A stretch of DNA of 64,000 nucleotides from Azospirillum picis (GCF_017876115.1 NZ_JAGINO010000001.1:186001-250000); one strand, 5' to 3'. Counted from the first letter of the stretch, positions 32,974 to 42,927 are shown. A program made the numbers and translations. The notes: generated by a model from the sequence alone, not told the origin.

Positions 32974-33852
32974 TCACGCCCGTGCCCGCACCGGCGCCCG
33001 GACCTTCAGGACCGACAGCGCCAGCCCCGCGAAAACCAGAAGGCCGCCCGCCAGCTTGGCGGCCGTCAGGGTTTCCCCCAGCAGCAGCGCGCTGGAGCTC
33101 ATCCCGAAGATCGGCACCAGCAGCGAGAAGGGAGCGACGACGCTGGCGGGATGGTGGCGCATCAGGAAGCCCCAGGCCGCGAAGCCGAACAGCGTGGCGC
33201 CGCCGGCGATGTAGAGCAGCGAGGCCACACCGACCGGTGTCAGGGAGGCGAAGGCGTGCAGGATGCGGTCCGGCCCTTCCAGCACGCCCGACAGGACCAG
33301 CAGGGGCAGCGGCGGGATCAGGCTGACCCAGACCATCAGGCTGAAGAGGTCGGGCGCCTTGGCCTGCTTCATCACGATGTTGGCCACGCCCCAGGCGGCG
33401 GCGGCGGCAAGCGTCAGGCCGAGGCCGAACAGCGACTCGCCGGCCGGCAGCTCGGTGGCGATCAGCCCGATGCCGGCGAAGGCGACCGCCATGCCGGCGA
33501 CCTGCCGCGGCCCCGGCCGGTCGCCCAGCGCGGCGGCGGCGAAGATGGCGGTGAAGAACGCCTGCGCCTGCAGCACCAGCGAGGCCAGCCCCGCCGGCAT
33601 GCCGACGTCGATGCCGAGGAACAGCAGCGGGAACTTCACCACCCCCAGCATCACGCCGATGCCGATCACGTAGCGCCATGGCACCGGCGGCCCCTTCCGC
33701 CAGAGGACGGCCAGTGGCAAGGCCGCCAGTGCGAAGCGCAGGCAGGAGAAGAGCAGCGGCGGGAAATCGCGCAGGCCGACCTTGATCGCGACGAAGTTGA
33801 AGCCCCAGACGGCGGCGACCGCCACGGCGAGCAGGATGTGGGAAGCACGCAT
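32974..33852 (-). CDS. EamA-family transporter
   Basis: 292 residues, ten predicted membrane helices in two EamA repeats. The start MRASHILLAVAVAAVWGFNFVAIKVGL and the SLVLQAQAFFTAIFAAAALGDRPGPRQ loop resemble the amino-acid metabolite exporters of the YdeD/EamA group. ATG 33852 was preferred over a TTG nine bases upstream. It is 88 bp downstream of a lipoprotein gene on the same strand and shows no overlap with the kinase gene. Cysteine, acetylserine or related metabolites are the best-known substrates of close relatives; here the substrate is unproved. Confidence 0.85.
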   Translation of the reverse strand: MRASHILLAVAVAAVWGFNFVAIKVGLRDFPPLLFSCLRFALAALPLAVLWRKGPPVPWRYVIGIGVMLGVVKFPLLFLGIDVGMPAGLASLVLQAQAFFTAIFAAAALGDRPGPRQVAGMAVAFAGIGLIATELPAGESLFGLGLTLAAAAAWGVANIVMKQAKAPDLFSLMVWVSLIPPLPLLVLSGVLEGPDRILHAFASLTPVGVASLLYIAGGATLFGFAAWGFLMRHHPASVVAPFSLLVPIFGMSSSALLLGETLTAAKLAGGLLVFAGLALSVLKVRAPVRARA

Positions 33853-33949
33853 GGTCCGCAAGCTAAGCGGGCGCCGCCGGGGTGGTCAATCCGCCGCAGG
33901 GTGCGCCCGCCGCGTGGCTGGCCTGCGCGCCGGCCTCCCCCCTGGCGCC

Positions 33950-34618
33950 TCACTGGTCCGCATGCAGGATCCGGCATTCGTCCGATGCGTTGATCGCCCA
34001 GGACGAGCCGGACAGCAGAAGCACCCCGAGGTCGCCCAATCCGCTGCTGCGGAAGGCGACCCGGTGGCCGCGGGCCAGCGGCCCCATCTCGTCGAGGAAG
34101 CGCGCGGTCGGCACGGCGACATAGAGGGTGCCGTCGGGCAGCGCCCGGGCGCTCAGGGTCAGGCGCGAGCCCTGGTCGAGGCTGGCGGTGAGGTCGTAGC
34201 GCTCCCCCGGCTTGGCGGCGGCCCCGGCGTCGGACGGCGTGTAGCCCGAGAGGATGAAGCCCGATTCGGCAGTCGCGGTGCGGAAGGCCAGGCGCGGCGC
34301 CCCCGTCTCCCCGCCCGGCGGCTGACCGGCCGCCGCGGCGCGCTCCGCGACGCAGAAGGGCTTGGCGCCGGGCGGGGTGTGGATGGTGACGGTCCAGCCC
34401 TTGCCGGTGCCGAAGGGCTTGGCCGGCCCGTCGGGCAAGGCGGCCGTCGGTGGCGGGGCGGCGGGGGGCGGCGGCACGGTTTCGCAGGCGGAGAGTGCCA
34501 GCGCGAGCCCGGCCAGCAGGGCCAAAGGCGTCGCCGCCCGCACGGTCCGCCGGTGCCGAGAAGGCATCCGCACGCCCGTCCGGTGCAGGGCGACGGGCAA
34601 AAGGTGCTGCCGATCCAT
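33950..34618 (-). CDS. putative lipoprotein of unknown function
   Basis: Up to 222 residues. ATG 34618 has a strong GGGGAGGA site but gives a long basic leader; ATG 34567 gives a standard lipoprotein signal, MPSRHRRTVRAATPLALLAG, ending in the lipobox LSAC. After the cysteine comes a proline/alanine linker (ETVPPPPAAPPP) and then a single beta-rich domain of about 165 residues with two further cysteines. I recognise no family. It should be anchored in the envelope. It is divergent from dnaE with about 170 bp between. Confidence 0.6.
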   Translation of the reverse strand: MDRQHLLPVALHRTGVRMPSRHRRTVRAATPLALLAGLALALSACETVPPPPAAPPPTAALPDGPAKPFGTGKGWTVTIHTPPGAKPFCVAERAAAAGQPPGGETGAPRLAFRTATAESGFILSGYTPSDAGAAAKPGERYDLTASLDQGSRLTLSARALPDGTLYVAVPTARFLDEMGPLARGHRVAFRSSGLGDLGVLLLSGSSWAINASDECRILHADQ

Positions 34619-34787
34619 CGCGGCGTCCTCCCCATCCCTGATCTCGTCGTGGCGCCCTGCATACCACGTCCGCATGCATCCGCGCGACCGTCGCGGGAAC
34701 CGCCCCGGCTGTGCTAGAAGCGGGAACGGGAAGGCGGGCCACCCCCCGCCCCCGGCTTCCTGCCGTTGGCCCTAACCACTGGTTGCC

Positions 34788-37700
34788 ATGCCCTACGCCG
34801 ACTTCATCCACCTGCGCGTCCATTCCGCCTATTCGCTGTCGGAAGGCGCGATCAAGGTGAAGGAACTGGTCAAGCTCTGCGCCAAGCAGCAGATGCCGGC
34901 CGTCGCGGTCACCGACAGCGGCAACCTGTTCGGCGCGCTGGAGTTCGCGCTGGCGGCGTCCGACGTCGGCGTGCAGCCGATCATCGGCACGGTGCTGGGC
35001 ATCACCCGCGTCGGCCCCACCCAGTCCAAGCCTGGCCTGCCCGGCAAGGCGGCGGCCACCCCGGACCAGATCGTCCTGCTCTGCCAGAACGAGGAGGGCT
35101 ATCGCAACCTGATGAAGCTGGTGTCGAAAGCCTTCCTGGACTCCGATCCTCTGGCCGGCCCGCAGGTCCCGCTCGACGCGCTGCAGGGCCATTCCGGCGG
35201 CCTGATCGCGCTGACCGGCGGGCCGGGCGGCTCGCTCGGCCGCCTGCTGCACGAGGGGCAGAAGGATCTGGCGCTGGAGGTGCTGGAGACGCTGAAGGGT
35301 CTGTTCCCCGGCCGGCTCTATGTCGAGCTGCAGCGGCACGAGGGCGGGCGCGGCCAGTTCGCCGCGGTCGAGAACGCCATCGAGCCGGCGCTGATCGACC
35401 TCGCCTACGCCCACGGCCTGCCGCTGGTCGCCACCAACGACTGCCACTTCGCCACCGCCGACATGTACGAGGCGCACGACGCGCTGCTCTGCATCGCCGA
35501 GGGCGCCTACCTGAGCCAGGAGGAGCGCCGCCGCCTGACGCCCGACCACCGCTTCAAGTCGGCGGAGGAGATGCGGCTGCTGTTCGCCGACCTGCCGGAG
35601 GCGGTGGACAACACGGTGGCGATCGCCCGGCGCTGCTCCTTCCTGCTGAAGCCGATCAAGCCGATCCTGCCGCCCTTTGCCTGCGAGGGCGGCCGCACCG
35701 AGGACGACGAGCTGCGCGCCCAGTCGCGCGCCGGCCTGGAGATGCGGCTGGAGAAGGTCGTCTTCACCCCGGACATGACACCGGAGCAGCGGGAGGAAAC
35801 CCGCAAGACCTATTTCGAGCGGCTGGAGTTCGAGCTGGACGTCATCGTCAAGATGAAGTTCCCCGGCTACTTCCTGATCGTGTCGGACTTCATCAAATGG
35901 GCGAAGGCCCAAGACATTCCGGTCGGCCCGGGCCGCGGTTCGGGCGCCGGCTCGGTCGTCGCCTGGGCGCTGACCATCACCGACCTCGACCCCCTGCGCT
36001 TCGGCCTGCTGTTCGAGCGCTTCCTGAACCCCGAACGCGTGTCGATGCCCGACTTCGACATCGACTTCTGCCAGGACCGCCGCGAAGAGGTCATCCGCTA
36101 CGTCCAGAACAAGTACGGCTACGACCGCGTCGCCCAGATCATCACCTTTGGAAAGCTGCAGGCGCGCGCCGTGCTGCGCGACGTCGGCCGCGTGCTGCAG
36201 ATGCCCTACGGGCAGGTCGACAAGATCTGCAAGATGGTGCCGAACAACCCGGCCAACCCGGTGACGCTGCAGCAGGCGCTGGACAGCGAGGAGATGCTGC
36301 GCCAGGCCCGCGACGGCGACGACACCGTGCGCCACCTGATCGACATCGCGCTGAAGCTGGAGGGGCTGTTCCGCCACGCCTCGACCCACGCCGCCGGCGT
36401 GGTGATCGCCGACCGGCCGCTGGACGAGCTGGTGCCGCTCTACCGCGACCCGCGCTCGGACATGCCGGTCACCCAGTTCAACATGAAATATGTCGAACAG
36501 GCCGGCCTGGTGAAGTTCGACTTCCTCGGCCTGAAGACGCTGACTGTGCTGAAGACGGCGGTCGACCTGATCGACGGGAAGCCGGACCTCACCACCGTCC
36601 CGCTGGACGACGAGAAGAGCTACCAGCTTCTCAGCCGCGCCGAGGCGACCGGGGTGTTCCAGCTTGAAAGCTCCGGCATGCGCGACGTGCTGCGCCGGCT
36701 GAAGCCCAACCGGCTGGAGGACATCATCGCGCTGGTGTCCCTCTACCGCCCCGGCCCGATGGACAACATCCCGAAATACATCCGGGTCAAGAACGGGGAC
36801 GAGAAGCCCGACTACATGCATGACAGCCTGGAAGGCATCCTGAAGGAGACCTTCGGGATCATGATCTACCAGGAACAGGTCATGCAGATTGCCCAGGTGC
36901 TGTCCGGCTACTCGCTGGGCGGCGCCGATCTCCTGCGCCGCGCCATGGGCAAGAAGATCAAGGAGGAGATGGACAACCAGCGCAAGATCTTCTGCGACGG
37001 CGCCGAGCAGCGCGGCGTGAAGGCGGAGCTGGCCAGCCTGATCTTCGACCAGGTGATGAAGTTTGCCGGCTACGGCTTCAACAAGAGCCACGCCGCCGCC
37101 TACGCGCTGGTCGCCTACCACACCGCCTATCTGAAGGCGAACCACCCGGTGGAGTTCATGGCGGCGTCGATGACGCTCGACCTCGGCAACACCGACAAGC
37201 TGAACGTCTTCCGCCAGGAGCTGGCGCGGCTGCGCATCCGGCTGCTGACGCCGGACATCAACCGCTCCGACTCGATCTTCGGGGTGGAGGAGCTGCCGGA
37301 CGGGACCAAGGCGGTGCGCTACGCGCTGGCCGCGGTCAAGGGCGTCGGCCTGCCCGCCATGAAGGCGGTGGTGGAGGAGCGGCGGAAGAGCGGCCCCTAC
37401 AAGAGCCTGTTCGACTTCGCCCGCCGGCTGGACCTGAAGACCATCAACAAGCGGCAGTTGGAGAACCTCGCCTGCGCCGGCGCCTTCGACGGGCTGAACC
37501 CCAACCGCGCCCAGGTCCATGCCGCCTTGGAGACCATCATCCGCTACGCGCAGGCGGAGGCGGCCGAGCGCGACAGCGGCATCGGCAACCTGTTCGCCGG
37601 CGGCGGCGGCGGGCTGCCGGAACCGGAGCTGCCCAAGGTCAAGGACTGGGAGCCGCTGGAGAAGCTGAAGCACGAGTTCGGCGCCATCGGCTTCTACCTG

Positions 37701-38279
37701 TCGGCCCACCCGCTGGACGCCTATTCCGGCCCGCTGGGGCGGATGAAGGTGGTGCGCTCGGCCGAACTGCAGACGGCGATCGCGCGGGGCGGCTCCACCC
37801 GCTACAAGATGGCCGGCATCGTGGTGTCGAAGAAGGAGAAGACCGCGAAGTCGGGCAACCGCTTCGCCTTCGTCGAACTGTCCGACGCCACCGGCGGCTA
37901 CGAGGTGACGCTGTTCTCGGAGGTCCTGGCGGTCAACCGCGAGCTGCTGGAACCCGGCCGCCCGGTGCTGATGACGGTGGACGCCCAGCTCAACGGCGAA
38001 GAGGTCCGGCTGACCTGCCAGGAGATCAAGCCGCTTGAGGAGGCCGTCGCCTCGGTCAGCGCCGGACTGCGCGTGGTGCTGCGCGACCCCGGCCCGATCG
38101 AGCCCCTGCGCGCCACCCTGGACCGGCTGTCGCGCGGGCGGAGCCGCATCAACGTGCTGGTCGAGATCGACCCGTTGAAGGAGGTCGAGATCGAGCTGCC
38201 GGGGAGCTACACCATCACCGCGCAGAGCCGGTCCGCCCTGAAGGCGGTGCCGGGCGTCATCGAGGTGGCGGAACTCTGA
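34788..38279 (+). CDS. dnaE: DNA polymerase III subunit alpha
   Basis: 1163 residues, the replicative polymerase. The N-terminal PHP domain begins FIHLRVHSAYSLSEGAIK. The palm contains the catalytic aspartates in MPDFDIDFCQDRR preceded by GPGRGSGAGSVVAW. Fingers and tau/beta-binding parts follow (GYGFNKSHAAAYALVAY, helix-hairpin-helix near FDFARRLDLKTINKRQLENLACAGAFD). The OB fold is near 985-1065 (MAGIVVSKKEKTAKSGNRFAFVELSD). The segment where a clamp-binding QxxLF motif is expected reads GIGNLFAGGG, lacking the glutamine. No neighbouring replication gene. Confidence 0.97.
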   Translation: MPYADFIHLRVHSAYSLSEGAIKVKELVKLCAKQQMPAVAVTDSGNLFGALEFALAASDVGVQPIIGTVLGITRVGPTQSKPGLPGKAAATPDQIVLLCQNEEGYRNLMKLVSKAFLDSDPLAGPQVPLDALQGHSGGLIALTGGPGGSLGRLLHEGQKDLALEVLETLKGLFPGRLYVELQRHEGGRGQFAAVENAIEPALIDLAYAHGLPLVATNDCHFATADMYEAHDALLCIAEGAYLSQEERRRLTPDHRFKSAEEMRLLFADLPEAVDNTVAIARRCSFLLKPIKPILPPFACEGGRTEDDELRAQSRAGLEMRLEKVVFTPDMTPEQREETRKTYFERLEFELDVIVKMKFPGYFLIVSDFIKWAKAQDIPVGPGRGSGAGSVVAWALTITDLDPLRFGLLFERFLNPERVSMPDFDIDFCQDRREEVIRYVQNKYGYDRVAQIITFGKLQARAVLRDVGRVLQMPYGQVDKICKMVPNNPANPVTLQQALDSEEMLRQARDGDDTVRHLIDIALKLEGLFRHASTHAAGVVIADRPLDELVPLYRDPRSDMPVTQFNMKYVEQAGLVKFDFLGLKTLTVLKTAVDLIDGKPDLTTVPLDDEKSYQLLSRAEATGVFQLESSGMRDVLRRLKPNRLEDIIALVSLYRPGPMDNIPKYIRVKNGDEKPDYMHDSLEGILKETFGIMIYQEQVMQIAQVLSGYSLGGADLLRRAMGKKIKEEMDNQRKIFCDGAEQRGVKAELASLIFDQVMKFAGYGFNKSHAAAYALVAYHTAYLKANHPVEFMAASMTLDLGNTDKLNVFRQELARLRIRLLTPDINRSDSIFGVEELPDGTKAVRYALAAVKGVGLPAMKAVVEERRKSGPYKSLFDFARRLDLKTINKRQLENLACAGAFDGLNPNRAQVHAALETIIRYAQAEAAERDSGIGNLFAGGGGGLPEPELPKVKDWEPLEKLKHEFGAIGFYLSAHPLDAYSGPLGRMKVVRSAELQTAIARGGSTRYKMAGIVVSKKEKTAKSGNRFAFVELSDATGGYEVTLFSEVLAVNRELLEPGRPVLMTVDAQLNGEEVRLTCQEIKPLEEAVASVSAGLRVVLRDPGPIEPLRATLDRLSRGRSRINVLVEIDPLKEVEIELPGSYTITAQSRSALKAVPGVIEVAEL

Positions 38280-38589
38280 GCGGGCGCGCGGCAGGGCCGG
38301 ACATGGTCGATCCCGCGGGACGGGTGGCGGATTTCCGCCGTCCGTGCACCGCGGATGGAACATTTGAAACCGGATGAAACATCCGCGCGGCCCTGTTCCA
38401 CCGTCCCATCCGGCGGGCAGCCCGCTTTCCCGATGACGGGGACGGACAGATCGCATCGCGGCGGGACTGGCAGGGACGCGGCATCGGGACATGCGGGGAC
38501 CTTCCACCGGGGGCGGCCCGTTCCTCCTATCACGAACCGTCCGCCCTCCGGGACAATAGGTTCAAAATCCTCTGCACGATGCCGGACCG
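38280..38589. other. 310-bp non-coding gap after dnaE
   Basis: I see no convincing gene here. It includes a small hairpin CGGATG-AAA-CATCCG (about 38372-38386) and GC-rich sequence. GGTTCAAAATCC near 38560 looks like part of a tRNA T-arm, but there is no matching stem or acceptor, so it is not called as a tRNA. Confidence 0.5.
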
Positions 38590-39573
38590 ATGCCCGCCTC
38601 CCCATCCCCGATTCCGTCCCCACCCTCGCTCCGGCCCCCGTCCGCCTTCCGGCGCTTCATCGCCATCGACTGGTCCGGCGCCCGCGGCAGGCGTTATGCC
38701 GGGATCGCCGTCGCCGAATGCGGGCCGGGCGACGCGCCGCCGCGGCTGGTCGACGGACCGGGAGGCTGGTGGTCGCGGACCGCCGTGCATGACTGGCTGC
38801 GGTCGGAATTGGCACGGCAGCCGGCACTGGTCGGCATCGACTGCGCCTTTTCCCTGCCTTTTGCGGTGGCAGCGCGCAGCCTCCGCGACCGTGCGCCGAC
38901 CGTCTTCGAGCTATGGGACGCGGTGGAGGAGGTCTGCGCCGGCGAGCCGGACTTCGGCGGCGCCCCCTTCACCACCCACGCCCTGCACGGCGCCGGCTTC
39001 TGGCACCGCGGTCCCCAGCCGGACTGGTACGACGACCCGCACCGCGCGACGGAAATGGCCTGCCGCGCCGACGGGCTGGGCCACCCGCAGAGCCCTTACA
39101 AGCTGATCGGTTCCAAGCAGGTGGGCAAGGGTGCGCTGGCCGGCATGAGGGTGCTGCGCGCCCTCCGCGCGGCGCTTGCCGGCCGGATGGCGGTCTGGCC
39201 CTTCGAGGAGCCGGCGGCGGGGATGAGCGCGGCGGTCGAGATCTACCCCCGCCTGTTCCTGAAGCGGACCGGCTTCGGGCAACGCAAGATCCGCGACGGC
39301 GGCGATCTCGACGAGGCGCTGCGGCGGCTGGGATCGCGGCCGCTGGAGCGGAGCGGCGCCGTGAGCGATCATGACAGCGACGCGCTGGTCTCGGCGGCCG
39401 GGCTGCGCCGGCTCGCCGCATGGCCGGCGGCCTGGGCGCCGCCGGGACTGGGCGAGACGGCACGGCGCCAGGAGGGCTGGATCTTCGGGGTCGGGTTGGA
39501 ACCGGCACCGCCGGGGGCGGCCGGCCCCCGGCGGCGCGAAGGCCTGTTCAGCGAGCGACCGGACATGCTCTGA
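38590..39573 (+). CDS. DUF429-like RNase-H-fold protein
   Basis: 327 residues. After a proline/serine leader of about 20 residues comes FRRFIAIDWSGARGRRYAGIAV, an RNase-H-type first strand with its acidic residue. VGIDCAFSLPFAVA carries the second acidic residue, and SDHDSDALVSAAGLRRL ends with the acidic DxDAxxxA helix. This order is that of DUF429, predicted nucleases of unknown target. The middle contains a conserved-looking SPYKLIGSKQVGKGALAGM segment. No neighbour suggests a role. The product could instead be a non-catalytic fold relative. Confidence 0.65.
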   Translation: MPASPSPIPSPPSLRPPSAFRRFIAIDWSGARGRRYAGIAVAECGPGDAPPRLVDGPGGWWSRTAVHDWLRSELARQPALVGIDCAFSLPFAVAARSLRDRAPTVFELWDAVEEVCAGEPDFGGAPFTTHALHGAGFWHRGPQPDWYDDPHRATEMACRADGLGHPQSPYKLIGSKQVGKGALAGMRVLRALRAALAGRMAVWPFEEPAAGMSAAVEIYPRLFLKRTGFGQRKIRDGGDLDEALRRLGSRPLERSGAVSDHDSDALVSAAGLRRLAAWPAAWAPPGLGETARRQEGWIFGVGLEPAPPGAAGPRRREGLFSERPDML

Positions 39574-39635
39574 TCCCGTCCCGCACACCGGCCGCCGTTC
39601 GGGCCGGCGGTGCCGTACCCGTTCGCCATCCAACC

Positions 39636-39659
39636 GACATCCTGCCCGACATCCTGCCC
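39636..39659. repeat. perfect 12-bp tandem duplication
   Basis: GACATCCTGCCC occurs twice back to back (39636-39647, 39648-39659), just before the start of the DUF1624 gene. Probably slippage; a third partial unit (GACC) follows. Confidence 0.75.
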
Positions 39660-39670
39660 GACCGGTCCCG

Positions 39671-40648
39671 ATGATGCCCTCCCCCCTCCATTCCTCCCCC
39701 CTCCATGCCTCCGCCCCCGCTTCCGCCGCACCCACTGCCCGCCGGCCGGCCCTCGACATCGCGCGCGGCTTGGCGCTCGTCGCGATGGCCCTCTACCACG
39801 CGAGCTGGGATGCGACCTATTTCGGCTTCGCCTCCTTCGACCTGCTGAGGGATCCGGCCTGGCTGGCGGCGCGGACGACGATCCTGTCGAGCTTCCTGCT
39901 GCTGGCGGGGATCGGGCTGGCCCTGGCCGCCAGGGGCGGTCTGGACCGCGGCCGCTTCCTGCGGCGGCTCGGCCGGGTGTCGGCGGCGGCGGCGGCGGTG
40001 TCGGCGGTGTCCTACGTCCTGTTTCCCGACAGCCCGATCTTCTTCGGCGTGCTGCATCACATCGCGGTGGCCAGCGTGATCGGCCTCGCCTTCGTCCGCC
40101 TGCCGGCGGCGGTGACGCTGGCCGTGGCGGCGGGAGCGCTGCTGGCCGGCCTCTCGCTCTCCTTCCCGCTGTTCGACAGCCCCTGGCTGCGCTGGATCGG
40201 CCTGGTCTCGGTCGAGCCGGACTCCAACGACTTCGTGCCGCTGCTGCCCTGGATCGGCGTCGTGCTGGCCGGCATCGCGGTCGGCAGGCACTGGCCCGGA
40301 ATCGGCGACGGGGCGGCGACGGCGACGCGCGCGGGGCGGGCATTGGCCTTCGCCGGCAGGCACAGCCTGGCGGTCTACCTGCTGCACCAGCCGCTGCTGT
40401 TCGGGGTCGCCTGGGCCGCGGCGCAGATCCTGCCGGTTCAGCCGCCTGCGGTGCGGGATTTCCTCGGCTCGTGCATCGCGAGCTGCGAACAGGCGGGCGT
40501 GGAGCCGGCGATCTGCACGGCCAATTGCCACTGTATCCGGGCGGAACTGGACCGGAGCGGGCTGTGGGACGCCATCGCCGCCAACCGTCTCGACGAGCGC
40601 AGCCAGCTCGGGCTGAGGTCGGCCGCCGCCGCCTGCCACGGCCCATGA
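39671..40648 (+). CDS. DUF1624 / heparan-alpha-glucosaminide N-acetyltransferase-like membrane protein
   Basis: 325 residues. A serine/proline leader precedes RRPALDIARGLALVAMALYHASWDATYFGF, the DUF1624 opening with its conserved R-x-x-x-x-D and histidine. About seven membrane helices follow, and HSLAVYLLHQPLLFGVAWA is the family C-terminal helix with the LLHQP motif. A cysteine-rich tail (SCIASCEQAGVEPAICTANCHCIRAEL) has six cysteines and probably faces the periplasm. Relatives transfer acetyl groups across the membrane to sugars; the acceptor here is unknown. Starts at 39671 and 39674 are equivalent. Confidence 0.8.
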   Translation: MMPSPLHSSPLHASAPASAAPTARRPALDIARGLALVAMALYHASWDATYFGFASFDLLRDPAWLAARTTILSSFLLLAGIGLALAARGGLDRGRFLRRLGRVSAAAAAVSAVSYVLFPDSPIFFGVLHHIAVASVIGLAFVRLPAAVTLAVAAGALLAGLSLSFPLFDSPWLRWIGLVSVEPDSNDFVPLLPWIGVVLAGIAVGRHWPGIGDGAATATRAGRALAFAGRHSLAVYLLHQPLLFGVAWAAAQILPVQPPAVRDFLGSCIASCEQAGVEPAICTANCHCIRAELDRSGLWDAIAANRLDERSQLGLRSAAAACHGP

Positions 40649-40725
40649 CGCGGGTCTCTGGCAGTCAGGGGGCTGGGCGGTCAGGGAGGGCGGTCAGGAG
40701 CGGATCGGGCATGGGCCGGCCCTGC

Positions 40726-41238
40726 TCAGGTCGACTGCCGCTTCTCCAGCAGGCCGCGCAACAGGATGGTCAGCGTTTCGGCCAGCCTGTACTGGTCCTC
40801 GGCCGGCAGGTCGGCGATGACGCCGGCGAAGTCGTTCAAGGGATCGTGGCGCAGAAGCTCCATCGCCTTCGGCGTCGGGTGCAACTGCGTGACCCGGCGG
40901 TCTTCCGGCACCGGGACGCGGACCAGCAGCTCCTTGCCGACCAGAACCTCCACCATCTGCGATGCGGCGCCGCGGGTGGTGGCGTGAAAGTCGGCGAAGG
41001 CCGATACCGTGCGCTGGCTGTTGTTGGCACCGGCGAAGTAGCGCAGCGCCGTCCACTGCGACGGCTTCAGCCCGTGTGTGTATCCGAGGCTGTCGGCGAT
41101 GTGCGCGATCTGCAGCATCACATCGGCGATCGCCTGGGGTGCCGCGCCGCCCGTTGCAGGTTCGTGTTCAGCGAAGTCCATGCGGGCCCCGAGGGTCAGG
41201 CTGTCGAGAGCAGCACCGCGCAGTTTTGCGAAGTCCAT
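40726..41238 (-). CDS. MarR-family transcriptional regulator
   Basis: 170 residues. The winged helix runs LGYTHGLKPSQWTALRYFAGANNSQRTVSAFADFHATTRGAASQMVEVLVGKELLVRVPVPEDRRVTQLHPTPKAMELL (about 50-130), with the DRR wing motif. N- and C-terminal helices form the dimer. It is divergent from rimO across 333 bp. MarR proteins usually autorepress and respond to phenolics, oxidants or antibiotics. No adjacent efflux or detoxification target is present. Confidence 0.85.
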   Translation of the reverse strand: MDFAKLRGAALDSLTLGARMDFAEHEPATGGAAPQAIADVMLQIAHIADSLGYTHGLKPSQWTALRYFAGANNSQRTVSAFADFHATTRGAASQMVEVLVGKELLVRVPVPEDRRVTQLHPTPKAMELLRHDPLNDFAGVIADLPAEDQYRLAETLTILLRGLLEKRQST

Positions 41239-41571
41239 GTTCTTCCACTCTATATTGTTCAGTGGCTATACGATGGGCGTACAAAAAAGCGGGCGGCCAA
41301 CGCTGTCAAAGCGGAAGCCACTTTGTTCCTTACGTCTCGAAGCACTTTAGCCTTTATCCCACCAAAACGGAACCCTGAAGACTTCATCCTTTTGTCTCGA
41401 AATGTCGCAAAGCCTTAGAATTGCCTCTGGCACTGTTCCGCTCACGCTTGTCTTTGTATTTGCTGGATTCTCCGGCGGATTCGGCATGCCGGCCATGCAA
41501 ACGGGCACCCCGGGCAGTCGATCATCAGGTTTCACTGGCGTAATGTCGCATTCGCCTGTATACGCGCGCGG
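41239..41571. promoter_or_regulatory. A/T-enriched intergenic region between marR-type gene and rimO
   Basis: 333 bp, visibly poorer in G/C than its surroundings. It carries two imperfect direct repeats of the form TCCTTxxGTCTCGAA...AGCCTT exactly 60 bp apart (GTCTCGAA at 41334-41341 and 41394-41401). Near the MarR start TATATTGTTCAGTGGCTATACG could be an operator, but symmetry is weak. No gene is seen. Confidence 0.4.
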
Positions 41572-42927
41572 ATGACCACATCTCCCGTCTCCAAGCCCAT
41601 CTCGGCGGCGTCCGCCCCGAAGGTCGGTATCGTCAGCCTCGGCTGCCCGAAGGCGCTCGTCGACTCCGAGCGCATCCTGACGCGCCTGCGCGCCGAGGGG
41701 TACGAGATCTCGCCCAGCTATGACGGTGCCGACGTGGTGCTGGTCAACACCTGCGGCTTCCTCGACAGCGCCAAGAAGGAGTCGCTGGACGCCATCGGCG
41801 AGGCGATCAAGGAGAACGGGCGGGTCATCGTCACCGGCTGCATGGGCGTGGAATCGGACATGATCCGCCAGGTCCATCCCGACGTGCTCGCCGTCACCGG
41901 GCCGCACCAGTACGAGCAGGTGGTCAGCGCGGTGCACGAGGCGGTGCCGCCGACGCACAACCCCTTCACCGACCTGGTGCCGCCGGAAGGGCTGCGGCTG
42001 ACGCCGCGCCACTATGCCTACCTGAAGATTTCCGAGGGCTGCAACAACCGCTGCAGCTTCTGCATCATCCCGAGCCTGCGCGGCGACCTGGTCAGCCGCC
42101 CGATCCATTCCGTGCTGCGCGAGGCGGAGAAGCTGGCGGTCGCCGGGGTCAAGGAACTGCTGGTGATCTCGCAGGACACCAGCGCCTATGGCGTCGACGT
42201 GAAGTACAAGCCGGAGAAATGGTACGACCGCGAGGTGCGCACCCGCTTCTTCGACCTGTGCAACGAGCTGGCGAACTTCGACCTGTGGGTCCGCCTGCAC
42301 TATGTCTATCCCTACCCGCATGTCGACGAGGTCATCCCGCTGATGGCGGAGGGGAAGATCCTCCCCTACCTCGACATCCCGTTCCAGCACGCCTCGCCGA
42401 CGGTGCTGAAGGCGATGCGCCGCCCGGCGGCCCAGGAAAAGCAGCTCGACCGCATCCGCAAATGGCGCGACGAGTGCCCGCATCTGGTGCTGCGTTCCAC
42501 CTTCATCACCGGCTTCCCCGGCGAGACGGAGGAGGATTTCCAGTTCATGCTGGACTGGCTCAAGGAGGCCCAGCTCGACCGCGTCGGCTGCTTCAAGTAC
42601 GAGCCGGTGGAGGGTGCGGCCGCCAACGAACTGGCCGGTGCCGTGCCGGAAGAGGTCAAGCAGGAGCGCTGGGAGCGCTTCATGGAGACGCAGAAGGCGA
42701 TCAGCGCCGAGCGGCTGCAGCAGAAGGTGGGCTGGACGCTCGGCGTGCTGATCGACGAGGTCGACGAGGACGGCGCCATCGGCCGCTCCTATGCCGACGC
42801 GCCGGAGATCGACGGCAACGTCTTCCTGAACGGCGAGACAGGCCTGAAGCCCGGCGACATGGTGGACGTCACCATCGAACATGCCGACGACTACGACCTG
42901 TGGGGCAGCGTCGAGCGCGACCAGTAA
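41572..42927 (+). CDS. rimO: ribosomal protein S12 methylthiotransferase RimO
   Basis: 451 residues, a radical-SAM enzyme that methylthiolates the conserved aspartate of ribosomal protein S12. The N-terminal UPF0004 domain supplies cysteines for the auxiliary cluster (C25 in [22 protein letters not shown] and TGCMGVE). The radical-SAM domain has CNNRCSFC (about 157-164) within [20 protein letters not shown]-terminal TRAM domain (about 385-451) binds RNA/protein. [13 protein letters not shown] separates RimO from MiaB. Length is standard. Confidence 0.96.
   Translation: MTTSPVSKPISAASAPKVGIVSLGCPKALVDSERILTRLRAEGYEISPSYDGADVVLVNTCGFLDSAKKESLDAIGEAIKENGRVIVTGCMGVESDMIRQVHPDVLAVTGPHQYEQVVSAVHEAVPPTHNPFTDLVPPEGLRLTPRHYAYLKISEGCNNRCSFCIIPSLRGDLVSRPIHSVLREAEKLAVAGVKELLVISQDTSAYGVDVKYKPEKWYDREVRTRFFDLCNELANFDLWVRLHYVYPYPHVDEVIPLMAEGKILPYLDIPFQHASPTVLKAMRRPAAQEKQLDRIRKWRDECPHLVLRSTFITGFPGETEEDFQFMLDWLKEAQLDRVGCFKYEPVEGAAANELAGAVPEEVKQERWERFMETQKAISAERLQQKVGWTLGVLIDEVDEDGAIGRSYADAPEIDGNVFLNGETGLKPGDMVDVTIEHADDYDLWGSVERDQ

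Noticed and set aside
33666..38507. 1613-codon open frame on the minus strand
   Set aside because: It is antisense to dnaE and made of the low-complexity V/L/G/Q/R/H residues that high-GC third positions produce on the opposite strand. dnaE has all family motifs.
38555..38580. tRNA-like T-arm GGTTCAAAATCC
   Set aside because: Flanking bases do not pair into a 5-bp stem, and no anticodon arm or acceptor stem is found upstream.
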